Shown: positions 34,810 through 43,297 of the stretch, piece by piece
How the letters are laid out: every line of letters begins with the position of its first letter
Position numbering within the stretch: the first letter of the stretch is position 1
Assembly: GCA_965263305.1 (NCBI GenBank)
Contig: OZ253666.1
Location: forward strand, 2,294,001-2,358,000
Source: MED-G105 sp965263305
GTDB lineage: Bacteria > Pseudomonadota > Alphaproteobacteria > Caulobacterales > Parvularculaceae
DNA length: 64,000 nt
Direction of reading: 5' to 3'
The notes under the pieces: generated by a model
What the model saw: the letters and a program-made list of their open reading frames with translations, nothing else
Database searches by the model: none
Told to the model about the DNA's origin: nothing
Translations under genes and position numbers: made by a program

Positions 34810-34965
34810 GTGAGCGACCCGCGGTTGGGTGGTGAACGCCTGATCCAGATTGATCATCAAGGAACCCAAAACAGGGGCGACAACAAAAGCGTTTTTGGAA
34901 TTGGCTCTTTCCTCGGCGCCATTTTCGAAACGGTGCTAATGAGCATGGCAGCTGGGCGGTATTAA
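34810..34965 (+). CDS. Small 51-residue ORF coupled between ParA and RHH genes
   Basis: A GTG-started frame two bases after the parA stop, ending in TAA whose last base is the A of the next ATG (TAATG, 34963-34967). The peptide begins VSDPRLGGERLIQIDHQG and ends with a hydrophobic stretch, SVFGIGSFLGAIFETVLMSM, that could be an amphipathic helix or TM. An AAGG element lies about 13 bases upstream. Exact abutment on both sides is the main evidence that it is a gene. There is no recognisable family. Confidence 0.55.
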   Translation: MSDPRLGGERLIQIDHQGTQNRGDNKSVFGIGSFLGAIFETVLMSMAAGRY

Positions 34966-36065
34966 TGAAAAATAATAAGGATCGCCGCCCGCCCGGCCGC
35001 CATCGACATGGGCCGGGAAATCTCGCCAGACAAACGTCAGAAAAATCCCTAGGCGCCGATAGCCGCCGGGCGAAGCGGGGGCAGGGTACTCGTCAAGCTA
35101 CGGATGACAGTGTACGGACAAAGAAACGCCCGAAGGCGCCAGCCACGAAGGGAACGGGCCTAAAACAGCTAACGGCCCGCAAGGGCGAAGCCGCGCCGAT
35201 GATCGATCGGGCAAGTGGCGTGCAAGCGCCGGAAGAAGTGGCCGCCCGTCATCGGGCCATGCGAAAAGGCGGCGGCCACGGCGGTGACGCATTTTATCGC
35301 GACGGAGAGTATGGGAGCGGGCAGCGGACGGAATTCGATTTTTCAAAGCTTGTCGCAACCCAGGCGCAAATTGATGCATGGGAATCAACCCAAGAGGTCA
35401 TTCGCCGTCGGCTTGACGGATTGCGCTTAAGTGGGCTTGCAGGTCGGGCGCGTCATGCGTTGAAACGCAAATCGACCAAAAAGACGATCGCTGTTGAAAA
35501 TGAAACGGACGCGGCCGTTCCGGATCGTGCGATGTCATCAGAAGCCCGACAGATGAAACGCTCCCGCAAGGCGAGGCCCGCCGCGCAGCCGCAGACGGTT
35601 TCGGCCGAGGTGGTATCGCGAAAAACGCCTCCTCCGGTGCCGGCGACCATTCCAGATCAAGAACCCCTCGCGCGCCGTCTGCCCGTCAAACGAGCACTCG
35701 AAGAGGCGACGACGGCCGATCCCCACGCCCCAAAACGATCTACACGATCACGGACGCCCATGGATGATGGACGCGCCGATCACTCTGCCCATCCCGCTCA
35801 AGCGGTGGGGGCGTGCTCCGGCGCCCGTTCTGATTGTAAACGGACGAATCCTCGCCGCGCCGTTGTGACATTACGGATGAGTGTGCGTGATTTTCTTCGG
35901 ATGAAGCTTGGCGCGGCGGTTCTCAAAAAGCGTGAGACAGATTTACTCATGGAGGCCTTGGATTATTATCTCGACGCCCATGGTGTTGAATCGTTCGATG
36001 ATTGTCTGTGCCTGCGCCGAACGGCCCAACGCATCGCGGCGGCCCGGGATGATGATTTATCTTAA
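34965..36065 (+). CDS. Basic protein with C-terminal ribbon-helix-helix-like domain
   Basis: A 366-residue, strongly basic, mostly low-complexity protein (Arg/Lys/Pro/Ala-rich residues 1-110 and 165-300). Two ordered islands stand out. Residues about 115-165 include RTEFDFSKLVATQAQIDAW. The C-terminal segment of about 60 residues, RRAVVTLRMSVRDFLRMKLG followed by KKRETDLLMEALDYYLDAHG, has the strand-helix-helix pattern of RHH DNA-binding proteins. It is translationally coupled (TAATG) to the small ORF and thus to parA. A DNA-binding partner of the ParA ATPase, analogous to ParG/Omega of type Ib partition systems, is a reasonable inference. Confidence 0.7.
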   Translation: MKNNKDRRPPGRHRHGPGNLARQTSEKSLGADSRRAKRGQGTRQATDDSVRTKKRPKAPATKGTGLKQLTARKGEAAPMIDRASGVQAPEEVAARHRAMRKGGGHGGDAFYRDGEYGSGQRTEFDFSKLVATQAQIDAWESTQEVIRRRLDGLRLSGLAGRARHALKRKSTKKTIAVENETDAAVPDRAMSSEARQMKRSRKARPAAQPQTVSAEVVSRKTPPPVPATIPDQEPLARRLPVKRALEEATTADPHAPKRSTRSRTPMDDGRADHSAHPAQAVGACSGARSDCKRTNPRRAVVTLRMSVRDFLRMKLGAAVLKKRETDLLMEALDYYLDAHGVESFDDCLCLRRTAQRIAAARDDDLS

Positions 36066-36374
36066 GCGCTGTGGGTCTAGGCGCTGCCGAACGTTTCTTT
36101 TTTCAGGACGGCTCTTCAACGCGACGGCGCTCCCCTTCAGCGTAGATGCGCCCAGACGCGTGAATTTTTAAATATCGCGCCCAGCTTTTGCGCGTGATAC
36201 GTTGATTTTCATAAAAAAGTTGAGCAGGTTGCAGGAAATGTCGTTGATGACTTTCTGAGCGCAATGAGTGCTCATCAATTTAAGTCTTTACGAAAATCTG
36301 ACCCGCCGCGTTTTTCGCGGCGTTGGCGTGTGGGCGAATTTTGAGGCCGTCCTGCGGTAGAGGGAAAAATATTG
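36066..36374. other. Intergenic region ahead of the antiporter operon
   Basis: These 309 bases hold no convincing gene. A perfect stem CGCCGCG / CGCGGCG (36304-36310 and 36316-36322) with a TTTTT loop lies about 50 bases before the first antiporter gene. It has no T-tract after it, so it is more likely a leader hairpin than a terminator. The promoter was not identified. Confidence 0.4.
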
Positions 36375-36926
36375 ATGGGGCGCGGGATTTTTCTAGCCGT
36401 ATCGATGGCGGCGCTATGGCTGCTGTTGTCTGGCTATTTTGACAAACCATTGCTTCTTTTTTTCGGTGCCTGCACCGTTGCACTGTCGGTTTGGCTTTCA
36501 GTGCGCGCGGGCGTGTTGGACCGAGAGGGCGCACCATTAGACCTTATGCCGGGCGTCTTTTTATATTGGTTTTGGCTCGCAAAAGAGATCGGTAAATCCA
36601 ACATCGCTGTGGCCCGCCAGGCGTTGGCCATTGAGCCGACCCTATCACCAAAAATTTTCAGAGTGCCGACACAGGCGCGGTCAGCGGCCGGAATCGCGAC
36701 ATTCGCAAATTCAGTCACGTTAACGCCAGGGACGGTTACTGTTGATTTGGAGTTAGAAAACACCGACACGTCAGAGGCAGAACAAGAGCGTGACGATAAA
36801 CGCGGGTTTCTTCTGATTCATGCCCTGACGGACGACTTCGCCGACGTTGCGGGTATCAACGAAATGGGCGCTCGGGTCGTCCGCTTTGAAAAAAGTGGAC
36901 CGCAAATTGGTGGGGGCGCTGCATGA
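36375..36926 (+). CDS. mnhE: Cation/proton antiporter subunit E (MrpE/MnhE)
   Basis: A 183-residue MrpE-type subunit of a multisubunit Na+(K+)/H+ antiporter in the inner membrane. Two N-terminal TMs (about residues 5-25 and 28-45) are followed by FLYWFWLAKEIGKSNIAVARQ, the conserved amphipathic region, and NSVTLTPGTVTVDLE, the family signature. GAGGG lies upstream of the ATG at 36375; the TTG three bases earlier is in frame but less likely. It is the first gene of an 11-gene run of overlapping or abutting genes and corresponds to mbhA in archaeal Mbh operons. Confidence 0.92.
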   Translation: MGRGIFLAVSMAALWLLLSGYFDKPLLLFFGACTVALSVWLSVRAGVLDREGAPLDLMPGVFLYWFWLAKEIGKSNIAVARQALAIEPTLSPKIFRVPTQARSAAGIATFANSVTLTPGTVTVDLELENTDTSEAEQERDDKRGFLLIHALTDDFADVAGINEMGARVVRFEKSGPQIGGGAA

Positions 36927-37264
36927 TTTTTGTGGTCGCGACTTGCGCCATTGTTGTGGCCATGGTGCTCGCGTTGACCCGCGCGATCGCCGGGCCGACG
37001 CTCTACGATCGTGTTCTCGCGGGCAATTCTTTTGGTACAAAAACCGTTCTCCTGATCGGGGTTATGGGGTTCCTTGCGGGGCGCCCAGATTTTCTGGATA
37101 TCGCCGTGCTCTACGCGCTGATCAATTTTGCAGCGACAATCGCAATCCTAAAATTCTTCCGTTACAGGACGTTATCCGCCCCTATGGGTGACGCTGACGT
37201 CCCCGTCTTTGAAGACCATTTTGAAGACCGCTTGCCAAAAGCCAGCCGAGAAGGGGAGAGGTGA
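36923..37264 (+). CDS. mnhF: Cation/proton antiporter subunit F (MrpF)
   Basis: A 113-residue small subunit with three TM helices; ALTRAIAGPTLYDRVLAGNSFGTK is the MrpF signature (GP...DRV). Its ATG overlaps the end of the E subunit gene by 4 bp. The C-terminal tail of about 25 charged residues extends a little beyond typical MrpF. It is needed for assembly of the antiporter membrane complex and corresponds to mbhB. Confidence 0.92.
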   Translation: MIFVVATCAIVVAMVLALTRAIAGPTLYDRVLAGNSFGTKTVLLIGVMGFLAGRPDFLDIAVLYALINFAATIAILKFFRYRTLSAPMGDADVPVFEDHFEDRLPKASREGER

Positions 37265-37266
37265 GC

Positions 37267-37635
37267 ATGGATTTTCATCTAATCAAAGACATTCTCTCCT
37301 GGGGCCTAATTCTAACGGGCAGTTTCTTTGTGATTGCCGGTGCGACTGGGTTGGTGCGTTTCCCCGATTTTTACACCCGGCTTCACGCGGCGGGGGTGAC
37401 CGATACGGCGGGCGCGGAATTGATTATGTTCGGCCTGATGTTACAGGCGCCGAGCTGGATCGTTGTTGCGAAGCTTGCCTTTATTAGCCTCTTTTTGTTT
37501 TTCACAAGCCCCGTTTCGACCCATGCCATCGCCCACGCCGCCTGGGTGACGGGGGTGCGGCCGCTTCTCGGGCCCCAGTTGAGGCGCGCCAAAGATCCGA
37601 ACACAGAGTCCCCCGCTGATGGAAAGGTATCCTGA
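37267..37635 (+). CDS. mnhG: Cation/proton antiporter subunit G (MrpG)
   Basis: A 122-residue subunit with three TM helices. GLVRFPDFYTRLHAAGVTDT is the MrpG signature, and FFTSPVSTHAIAHAAW closes the family domain. The ATG at 37267 is preferred, eight bases after GGGGAG; a GTG at 37261 overlapping the previous stop is an alternative. It corresponds to mbhC. Confidence 0.92.
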   Translation: MDFHLIKDILSWGLILTGSFFVIAGATGLVRFPDFYTRLHAAGVTDTAGAELIMFGLMLQAPSWIVVAKLAFISLFLFFTSPVSTHAIAHAAWVTGVRPLLGPQLRRAKDPNTESPADGKVS

Positions 37636-38246
37636 TGCACCCCAATGAATTCAGTACTGTCGCCAACACGGCTTTGGGCCTTGGCCTTCTCACGCTGTTG
37701 ATTTTCACGGCCTTTGCGATGTTACGCTCGCGCCATTTGTTTGCGGTCGTCATGCTATCGGGTATTTACAGTCTGCTATGCGCGTCTTTCTTTGTTTCGC
37801 TTGACGCCGTGGATGTTGCCTTTACCGAAGCAGCGGTGGGCGCCGGCATTTCCACCGTTCTCATGCTTGGTGCGATGCTTCTGACCGTGAGGCGCGAAAA
37901 ACCGGTAACGCCGGGTCGCGCGCCCGTGGCGCTTTTTATTGTGTTTGTGGTGGGGGCGGTGTTTGCCTTTGCGACAATAGACATGCCCGCCTTTGGCGAT
38001 GGGGCGGCCCCGGCGAACGCCTATGTCGGCGCTGCTTATATAGAGCGCGCACCGAATGAAGTCGCGGTGCCCAATATTGTAACAGCGGTTTTGGCCAGTT
38101 ACCGCGGCTTTGATACGCTGGGCGAGACCATGGTGATTTTCACCGCCGGACTTGCTGTCATGATGTTGCTGGGCGCGGGCAGCGCCAGGGGCGGTCGGTC
38201 TGTCCACGATCGCAACGACGCCGATCAGGGAGGGACCGATGAGTGA
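37635..38246 (+). CDS. DUF4040/MbhD-MbhE-like subunit (MrpA C-terminal part)
   Basis: A 203-residue membrane protein. Residues 1-85 are a DUF4040/MbhD domain (VVMLSGIYSLLCASFFVSLD, then VDVAFTEAAVGAGISTVLML with the conserved acidic residue in EAAVG). After another TM, the second half (NIVTAVLASYRGFDTLGETMV) corresponds to MbhE, the last part of large MrpA proteins. Here it is a separate protein rather than fused to an antiporter domain, as in archaeal Mbh. The GETMV/FDTLGE motif contains conserved acidic residues thought to take part in ion transfer. Start and stop overlap both neighbours. Confidence 0.85.
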   Translation: MHPNEFSTVANTALGLGLLTLLIFTAFAMLRSRHLFAVVMLSGIYSLLCASFFVSLDAVDVAFTEAAVGAGISTVLMLGAMLLTVRREKPVTPGRAPVALFIVFVVGAVFAFATIDMPAFGDGAAPANAYVGAAYIERAPNEVAVPNIVTAVLASYRGFDTLGETMVIFTAGLAVMMLLGAGSARGGRSVHDRNDADQGGTDE

Positions 38247-38727
38247 GCCGCCGTTGAACAGGCACGGTTCAAGCACGCCGAACCCTGACGAGCATTTGAT
38301 CTTACGCGTTGTTTTTAAGGTCTTATTCGCGCCGATTATTGTTTATGCGCTCTATGTGCAGTTTCATGGGGACTATGGCCCTGGGGGCGGTTTCCAAGCT
38401 GGGGTGATCCTTGCCGTCGCTTTTATTATCCACGCCCTGATTTTGGGGTTGGACGAAACCAAAAAGGCATTACCCCAGCAAGCGCTTACTGTACTGATGG
38501 TTGTCGGTCTCATGTTTTATGCCGGAACCGGCCTTCTCACCATGCTCCTTGGCGGCGGGTTGTTGAGTTATGACGCGATCGCGCCTGAATCCACCCACCA
38601 TGCGGGGCAGCATTACGGCATTTTGCTTGTGGAGTTCGGGGTCGGCATGACGGTTTTTGCGACCATGACCACCATTTTCTATATGTTCGCCGGCCGAGAG
38701 CCGGAAATTCGCGACGAGGGCTGGTAG
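38239..38727 (+). CDS. mnhB: Cation/proton antiporter subunit B (MrpB)
   Basis: A 162-residue MrpB/MbhF-type subunit with four TM helices. Signature elements are LFAPIIVYALYVQFHGDYGPGGGFQAGVI (split here over helix 1 and the GPGGGFQ motif) and HYGILLVEFGVGMTVFA near the end. A GGAGGG site inside the preceding gene drives its ATG, which overlaps that gene by 8 bp. Confidence 0.93.
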   Translation: MSEPPLNRHGSSTPNPDEHLILRVVFKVLFAPIIVYALYVQFHGDYGPGGGFQAGVILAVAFIIHALILGLDETKKALPQQALTVLMVVGLMFYAGTGLLTMLLGGGLLSYDAIAPESTHHAGQHYGILLVEFGVGMTVFATMTTIFYMFAGREPEIRDEGW

Positions 38728-38731
38728 GCGT

Positions 38732-39565
38732 ATGGATCTCCTGCAGTTCATTGTGGAGCGCTATAACTACTGGATCTTCATCATCCTCATGATGACGGGG
38801 CTCTATACTGTTATTGCGCGCGACAACTTGATCAAGAAAATCATTGGCCTGAATATTTTTCAGACATCGGTATTTATTTTTTACATCTCCATCGGGAAAG
38901 TCGCCGGCGGCACAGCGCCCATTTATGTCACGGGTGATATGGAACGCCGGACGGATCACGGTGATGGCCATGGTGGTGATCATGGAGCTGGTCACGGAGT
39001 TGGGCATGGCGGTGAGCATGACGCAGGTCATCAGGGCGCCGAGAACGCCAGCGAAAGCCTCCACCATGTGGGTGAGACCCTCGCCGGGGCCGGATCGGGC
39101 CATAATGATTTATCCGAAAGCCTTGCGACTTCCTCCCATGACGGTTCGGGCGACGCCGGACACGGCGTCATCCATGCCCCCGCCGATGTCCCCGCCCATG
39201 TTGACGAGGTTGGAGGTGGCGCGACGGGCGCGAATGATACGTTCCTCGCTGAAGGGTCGAAGCCTTATGAGATCGCGAGTGCACAATCACATGCCGGCGG
39301 CGATCATGCGGTTGAAGCGGGGGTGAACGCTGGGATGGACCTCGCAGATGTCGTTTATTCGAACCCCTTGCCTCATGTTTTGATCCTGACGGCGATTGTG
39401 GTCGGCGTCGCGACCACGGCGGTGGGGCTCGCTTTGGTCGTCCGTATACGCGAAGCCTATGGCGTGATCGAGGAAGACGAGTTGGAAGCGGCGGACAATG
39501 TCGCCGAGTTTGGTCAGGCCGATCCGAAGGCCGGTGATCCCGCTTTAACTGGAGGGGCGACATGA
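38732..39565 (+). CDS. mnhC: Antiporter subunit C (MrpC/NuoK-like) with His-rich loop
   Basis: A 277-residue MrpC, more than twice the usual length of about 110-125. The core is normal: three NuoK-like TMs, with LYTVIARDNLIKKIIGLNIF and GGTAPIYV before, and SNPLPHVLILTAIVVGVAT after, the insertion. Residues about 71-208 form an added loop rich in His, Gly, Asp and Ala, with His at 76, 80, 84, 88, 92, 96 and 100 (strict period of four) and 16 His in total. By topology of the family the loop should lie on one membrane face near the ion path. Metal binding or pH buffering is inference. Confidence 0.9.
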   Translation: MDLLQFIVERYNYWIFIILMMTGLYTVIARDNLIKKIIGLNIFQTSVFIFYISIGKVAGGTAPIYVTGDMERRTDHGDGHGGDHGAGHGVGHGGEHDAGHQGAENASESLHHVGETLAGAGSGHNDLSESLATSSHDGSGDAGHGVIHAPADVPAHVDEVGGGATGANDTFLAEGSKPYEIASAQSHAGGDHAVEAGVNAGMDLADVVYSNPLPHVLILTAIVVGVATTAVGLALVVRIREAYGVIEEDELEAADNVAEFGQADPKAGDPALTGGAT

Positions 39566-41082
39566 ATTTAACCGCGCAGCTCCCCGTTATTCCAATTATG
39601 CTGCCTCTATTGGCCGCGCCCTGGACGTTACTCCTGCCGAAAGGGCGGATCCCTTATTTCTATGCGACCGTCGTTGCGTGGTTGACGTTTGCGGCCTGCG
39701 CCGCGTTGCTCCACGAAGTGGCGGTCAATGGAACAATCTCCTACGCCATCGGTGATTGGATGCCGCCGATCGGCATTGAGTATCGCATCGACCTTGCCAA
39801 CGCTTTAGTCTTGCTACTCGTATCCGGGTTAGCGGCGGCGGTGACGCCGTTTTCCTACGCCAGCATTACAACCGAAATTGACGAGAAGCAGATGGGCCGT
39901 TTTTATGGCGCGCTTCTAATTTGCATGACCGGTCTTTTGGGGGTCACGATCACCGGCGATGCGTTCAATGTTTTCGTGTTTCTCGAAATCTCGTCGCTGT
40001 CGACATACGCCCTTGTCGCCCTTGGCGCGCGGGTAGATCGGCGGGCGTTAACGGCCTCGTTCAATTACCTCGTCATGGGGACGATTGGCGCCACGTTCTT
40101 CGTCATCGGTTTAGGGCTCCTTTATCAGGCGACGGGCACCCTCAACATGGCCGATATTCGCGAGCAGCTGTTGATCCATGGCGATAACCGCATGGTGCAG
40201 GCGGGGTTCGTCTTTATCCTCGTCGGCATGGGGTTAAAGGCCGCCATGTTCCCCATGCATCTTTGGATGCCGAACGCTTACGCCTATGCGCCCTCGGCGG
40301 TGTCGGCGTTTATCGCAGCCACGTCCACCAAAGTGGCGGTTTATGTGTTGATCCGATTTACATACTCCGTAGTCGGCGTGGATTTTGCCTTTGTGACGGC
40401 GATCTTTAATTATGTTCTTACACCGCTGGCGATTGCGGGCATGTTCTTCGCCTCTCTAGTCGCGGTTTTTCAGGACGATGTGAAACGCATGCTTGCCTAT
40501 TCCTCTGTTGGACAGATTGGGTACATGCTCCTTGGCCTCTCCTTCGGGACAGCGGCGGGGCTCCAGGCGAGTCTCGTCCATCTGTTCAATCATGGCTTAA
40601 TGAAGGGCGCTTTGTTTATGGCGGTCGCGGCGGTGATGCTGCGTCTTGGCACCCATAGCTGCCGCGCGTTTGAGGGGCTCGTCCACCGAATGCCTTTTAC
40701 CGCAGCGGCCATGATTATCGCGGGGCTCTCTTTGATCGGCGTACCGCTCACCATCGGCTTTGTATCAAAATGGCAATTGCTCGCCGCCGCGTTTGAGGGC
40801 GATCGCGCTTGGGCGGCGTTCCTCGTTGTCGGCTCATCGTTGATCGCGGTTGTCTATATGGGCCGCATTATCGAGCTTATGGTCTTGCGCAAACCACCAG
40901 CGTATGGCCCGCTTTCTGATACGGGCAGGGGCGGCGCCGTCAAAGAAGCGCCTTTGTCGATCCTTTTGCCTATGTGGCTGTTGGTAATCGCGAATGTTTA
41001 TTTTGGCATACGGACGGATTTGACGGCCGGTATTGCAGGCCGCGCCGCTGATGCGCTGTTGACGGCGGGAGGGGCAAAATGA
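39562..41082 (+). CDS. mnhD: Antiporter subunit D (MrpD/NuoN-like)
   Basis: A 506-residue, 14-TM antiporter-like subunit homologous to complex I NuoL/M/N. Key residues seen: the TM5 Glu in VFVFLEISSLSTYAL, the TM7 Lys in GMGLKAAMFPMHLWMPNAY, Lys in ATSTKVAVYVLIRF, and DDVKRMLAYSSVGQIGYML. These form the proton path of Mrp and complex I. It is coupled by 4-bp overlaps on both sides and corresponds to mbhH. Confidence 0.93.
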   Translation: MNLTAQLPVIPIMLPLLAAPWTLLLPKGRIPYFYATVVAWLTFAACAALLHEVAVNGTISYAIGDWMPPIGIEYRIDLANALVLLLVSGLAAAVTPFSYASITTEIDEKQMGRFYGALLICMTGLLGVTITGDAFNVFVFLEISSLSTYALVALGARVDRRALTASFNYLVMGTIGATFFVIGLGLLYQATGTLNMADIREQLLIHGDNRMVQAGFVFILVGMGLKAAMFPMHLWMPNAYAYAPSAVSAFIAATSTKVAVYVLIRFTYSVVGVDFAFVTAIFNYVLTPLAIAGMFFASLVAVFQDDVKRMLAYSSVGQIGYMLLGLSFGTAAGLQASLVHLFNHGLMKGALFMAVAAVMLRLGTHSCRAFEGLVHRMPFTAAAMIIAGLSLIGVPLTIGFVSKWQLLAAAFEGDRAWAAFLVVGSSLIAVVYMGRIIELMVLRKPPAYGPLSDTGRGGAVKEAPLSILLPMWLLVIANVYFGIRTDLTAGIAGRAADALLTAGGAK

Positions 41083-42596
41083 TTTCTCCCGGTAATGCGA
41101 TCGCGTTGTCGCTTGTAATTCCTGTTATTGGGTTCGTCGCGATCTGGCTTCTTGGAAAGTCGCCGAACTTACGCGAGGCCGCGACCATTACGACGGCGGT
41201 TATCCTGATCGGGCTTTCCCTGATTGTTTTCTCCGCTGTTGGGGACGGGCAACGTCCCGGCTACGCCCTTTCTTTTGAGGTGGTGGCCGGTGCGCCCATC
41301 GCGTTTCAGGCCGAACCCCTAGGCGCCATGTTCGCCCTTCTCGCCAGTGTCCTTTGGCTGGTGAACTCCCTTTATTCCATTGGGTATATGCGCGGGCATC
41401 ATGAGCCCCATCAGACCCGCTTTTATATGTGTTTCGCCATCGCCATTGGGTCGGCCCTTGGCGTCGCCTATGCGGCGAACCTCTTTACCCTGTTTATTTT
41501 CTACGAAGTCCTGACGTTATCGACATTTCCGTTGGTCACCCATAAAGGCGATGACAATGCCCGTCGGGGCGGGCGCATCTATCTGGGTATCTTGATGGGA
41601 ACGTCTATCGGCTTGCTCCTGCCAGCGGTTGTGTGGGTGTTCCATTTGGCGGGCACGACGGATTTCACACCGGGGGGTCTTCTTGGGTCCCATGTGGATG
41701 CCGCCGGACCGATCCCCGCGATCCTTTTGGGGCTCTTCGCCTTTGGTATCGGCAAGGCGGCCCTTATGCCGATCCATCCCTGGCTTCCGAACGCCATGGT
41801 GGCGCCGACGCCTGTCTCGGCCTTCCTGCACGCTGTGGCGGTGGTGAAGGCGGGCGTTTTTTCCGTCTTAAAAATCGTTGTCTATGTTTTCGGATTGGAT
41901 TTGATGAAGGAGTCCGGCGCTGGCGTTCCCTATATGTGGATCGCCGCCGTTTCCATCATGCTGGCGTCCGCGATCGCGATGCATAAAGACAATTTGAAAG
42001 CGCGGCTCGCCTATTCCACCGTTTCCCAGCTGTCTTACGTTACGCTTGGCGCGATGTTGGCGACGTCCATGGGGGTCATGGGCGGCGGCATGCAGATCGC
42101 GATGCACGCTTTGGGAAAGATGACCCTTTTCATGTGCGCCGGTGCGATTTATGTGGGCGCCCATAAATCCCTCGTGTCAGAAATGCGCGGCCTTGGCCGG
42201 ATAATGCCCTTTACCTTTGGCGCTTTCTTCTTGGGCGCGATGTCCATTGTGGGATTGCCACCCATGGGCGGGTCCTGGCCGAAATTTCTGTTGATGCTCG
42301 GAGCGGCGGAAGCCCATCAGCTGCTTCTAATTGCTGTCTTGATTATTTCTTCCCTCATGAATGTTGTGTATCTTTTGTCGATCCCGATTCAAGCGTTTTA
42401 TATGAATCCAGCCTCGGCGGATGTTGGGGCGAAAATGCAAGGGGCAGGCGGCGCGGGTATCGAATGGGGCAAGCTTCACGAGGCGCCGTTCTTTTGTGTC
42501 TTGCCGCCAATATTGACAGCGGCCGGTGCGTTCCTGTTGTTTTTCCTCGCGGAAGATCTTTACCAATACCTTCTTCCAATTGCGGGGCAACGGTAA
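41079..42596 (+). CDS. Second antiporter-like large subunit (NuoL/M family)
   Basis: A 505-residue, 14-TM protein of the same superfamily as MrpD. The TM5 Glu (IFYEVLTLSTFPLVTHKG), TM7 Lys (GIGKAALMPIHPWLPNAMV), the His-rich stretch after TM7 (SAFLHAVAVVKAG) and DNLKARLAYSTVSQLSYVTL are intact, so it could pump ions itself. It is more NuoM/MrpD-like than MrpA-like: it has no DUF4040 C-terminal region. Its last base is shared with the start of a methyltransferase gene (TAATG). Confidence 0.92.
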   Translation: MISPGNAIALSLVIPVIGFVAIWLLGKSPNLREAATITTAVILIGLSLIVFSAVGDGQRPGYALSFEVVAGAPIAFQAEPLGAMFALLASVLWLVNSLYSIGYMRGHHEPHQTRFYMCFAIAIGSALGVAYAANLFTLFIFYEVLTLSTFPLVTHKGDDNARRGGRIYLGILMGTSIGLLLPAVVWVFHLAGTTDFTPGGLLGSHVDAAGPIPAILLGLFAFGIGKAALMPIHPWLPNAMVAPTPVSAFLHAVAVVKAGVFSVLKIVVYVFGLDLMKESGAGVPYMWIAAVSIMLASAIAMHKDNLKARLAYSTVSQLSYVTLGAMLATSMGVMGGGMQIAMHALGKMTLFMCAGAIYVGAHKSLVSEMRGLGRIMPFTFGAFFLGAMSIVGLPPMGGSWPKFLLMLGAAEAHQLLLIAVLIISSLMNVVYLLSIPIQAFYMNPASADVGAKMQGAGGAGIEWGKLHEAPFFCVLPPILTAAGAFLLFFLAEDLYQYLLPIAGQR

Positions 42597-43279
42597 TGGC
42601 GCTGAACTTCATAAGCACCTTGATGGATAGCATTGTACCGTCACGCCGGGTAAACCGCGATGTCGCCGAATTGCAAACCGCGTGGCGCGATTCCACCTAT
42701 TATGATGACGCTGAAAAATGGACCCACCGATTTTGGGGGGAGGGGATGGTGTTCCGTCGCCTTTTTGATCAGCTAGATCTTAGCAACGTTATTGAACTTG
42801 CCTGCGGTCGCGGTCGTCATGCCGAACAGGCGGCCCAATTGTGCAGCCAGTTGACAGCGATTGATGTCGTGCCGGAAAATGTTGAAGCGACGCGCGCTAG
42901 AATCAAAGATCACCCCCATACGCGCGCGATGATGGGCGACGGGAAAAGTTTCCGCCCCCTAGAAGACGGGGCTTTCTCGGCCATTTATTGTTACGATTCC
43001 ATGGTGCATTTCAGCGCGAACATCGTTGAGGCTTACCTTAAAGATACAAAACGCGTCTTGTCGCCGGGGGGCATGGCGCTGTTTCATCATTCAAATTATA
43101 CGTCGCCTACGGGCGCGCAGAACCGTCATTATGGGGATAACCCCCATGCCCGCCATGAAATGTCACAAGCACGGTTTCAAAGGATGGCTGAGGATGCGCG
43201 TCTATCGGTTGTTGAAAGCATTGTGATTGATTGGGGCGAAGCGCCCGATCTTGATTGCGTGACTCTTTGCGCGGCGTAA
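42596..43279 (+). CDS. Class I SAM-dependent methyltransferase within the antiporter operon
   Basis: A 227-residue methyltransferase with motif I VIELACGRGRHAEQAA, an acidic strand-2 end AIDVVPENVEATRAR, motif IV FSAIYCYDSMVHF and post-motif VLSPGGMALFHHS. The substrate is unknown. It starts on the TAATG shared with the preceding antiporter gene and is followed 18 bases later by a small membrane protein gene, so it is firmly part of the operon. A longer upstream frame exists inside the previous gene but has no support. Methylation of a complex subunit or of a quinone/lipid are possibilities only. Confidence 0.88.
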   Translation: MALNFISTLMDSIVPSRRVNRDVAELQTAWRDSTYYDDAEKWTHRFWGEGMVFRRLFDQLDLSNVIELACGRGRHAEQAAQLCSQLTAIDVVPENVEATRARIKDHPHTRAMMGDGKSFRPLEDGAFSAIYCYDSMVHFSANIVEAYLKDTKRVLSPGGMALFHHSNYTSPTGAQNRHYGDNPHARHEMSQARFQRMAEDARLSVVESIVIDWGEAPDLDCVTLCAA

Positions 43280-43297
43280 GGGCAGGAGCGACACCAA

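Noticed and set aside
36300..36325. CGCCGCG-TTTTT-CGCGGCG hairpin as a terminator
   Set aside because: There is no T-run after the stem and it lies close to the start of the antiporter operon, so it is described only as a leader hairpin.
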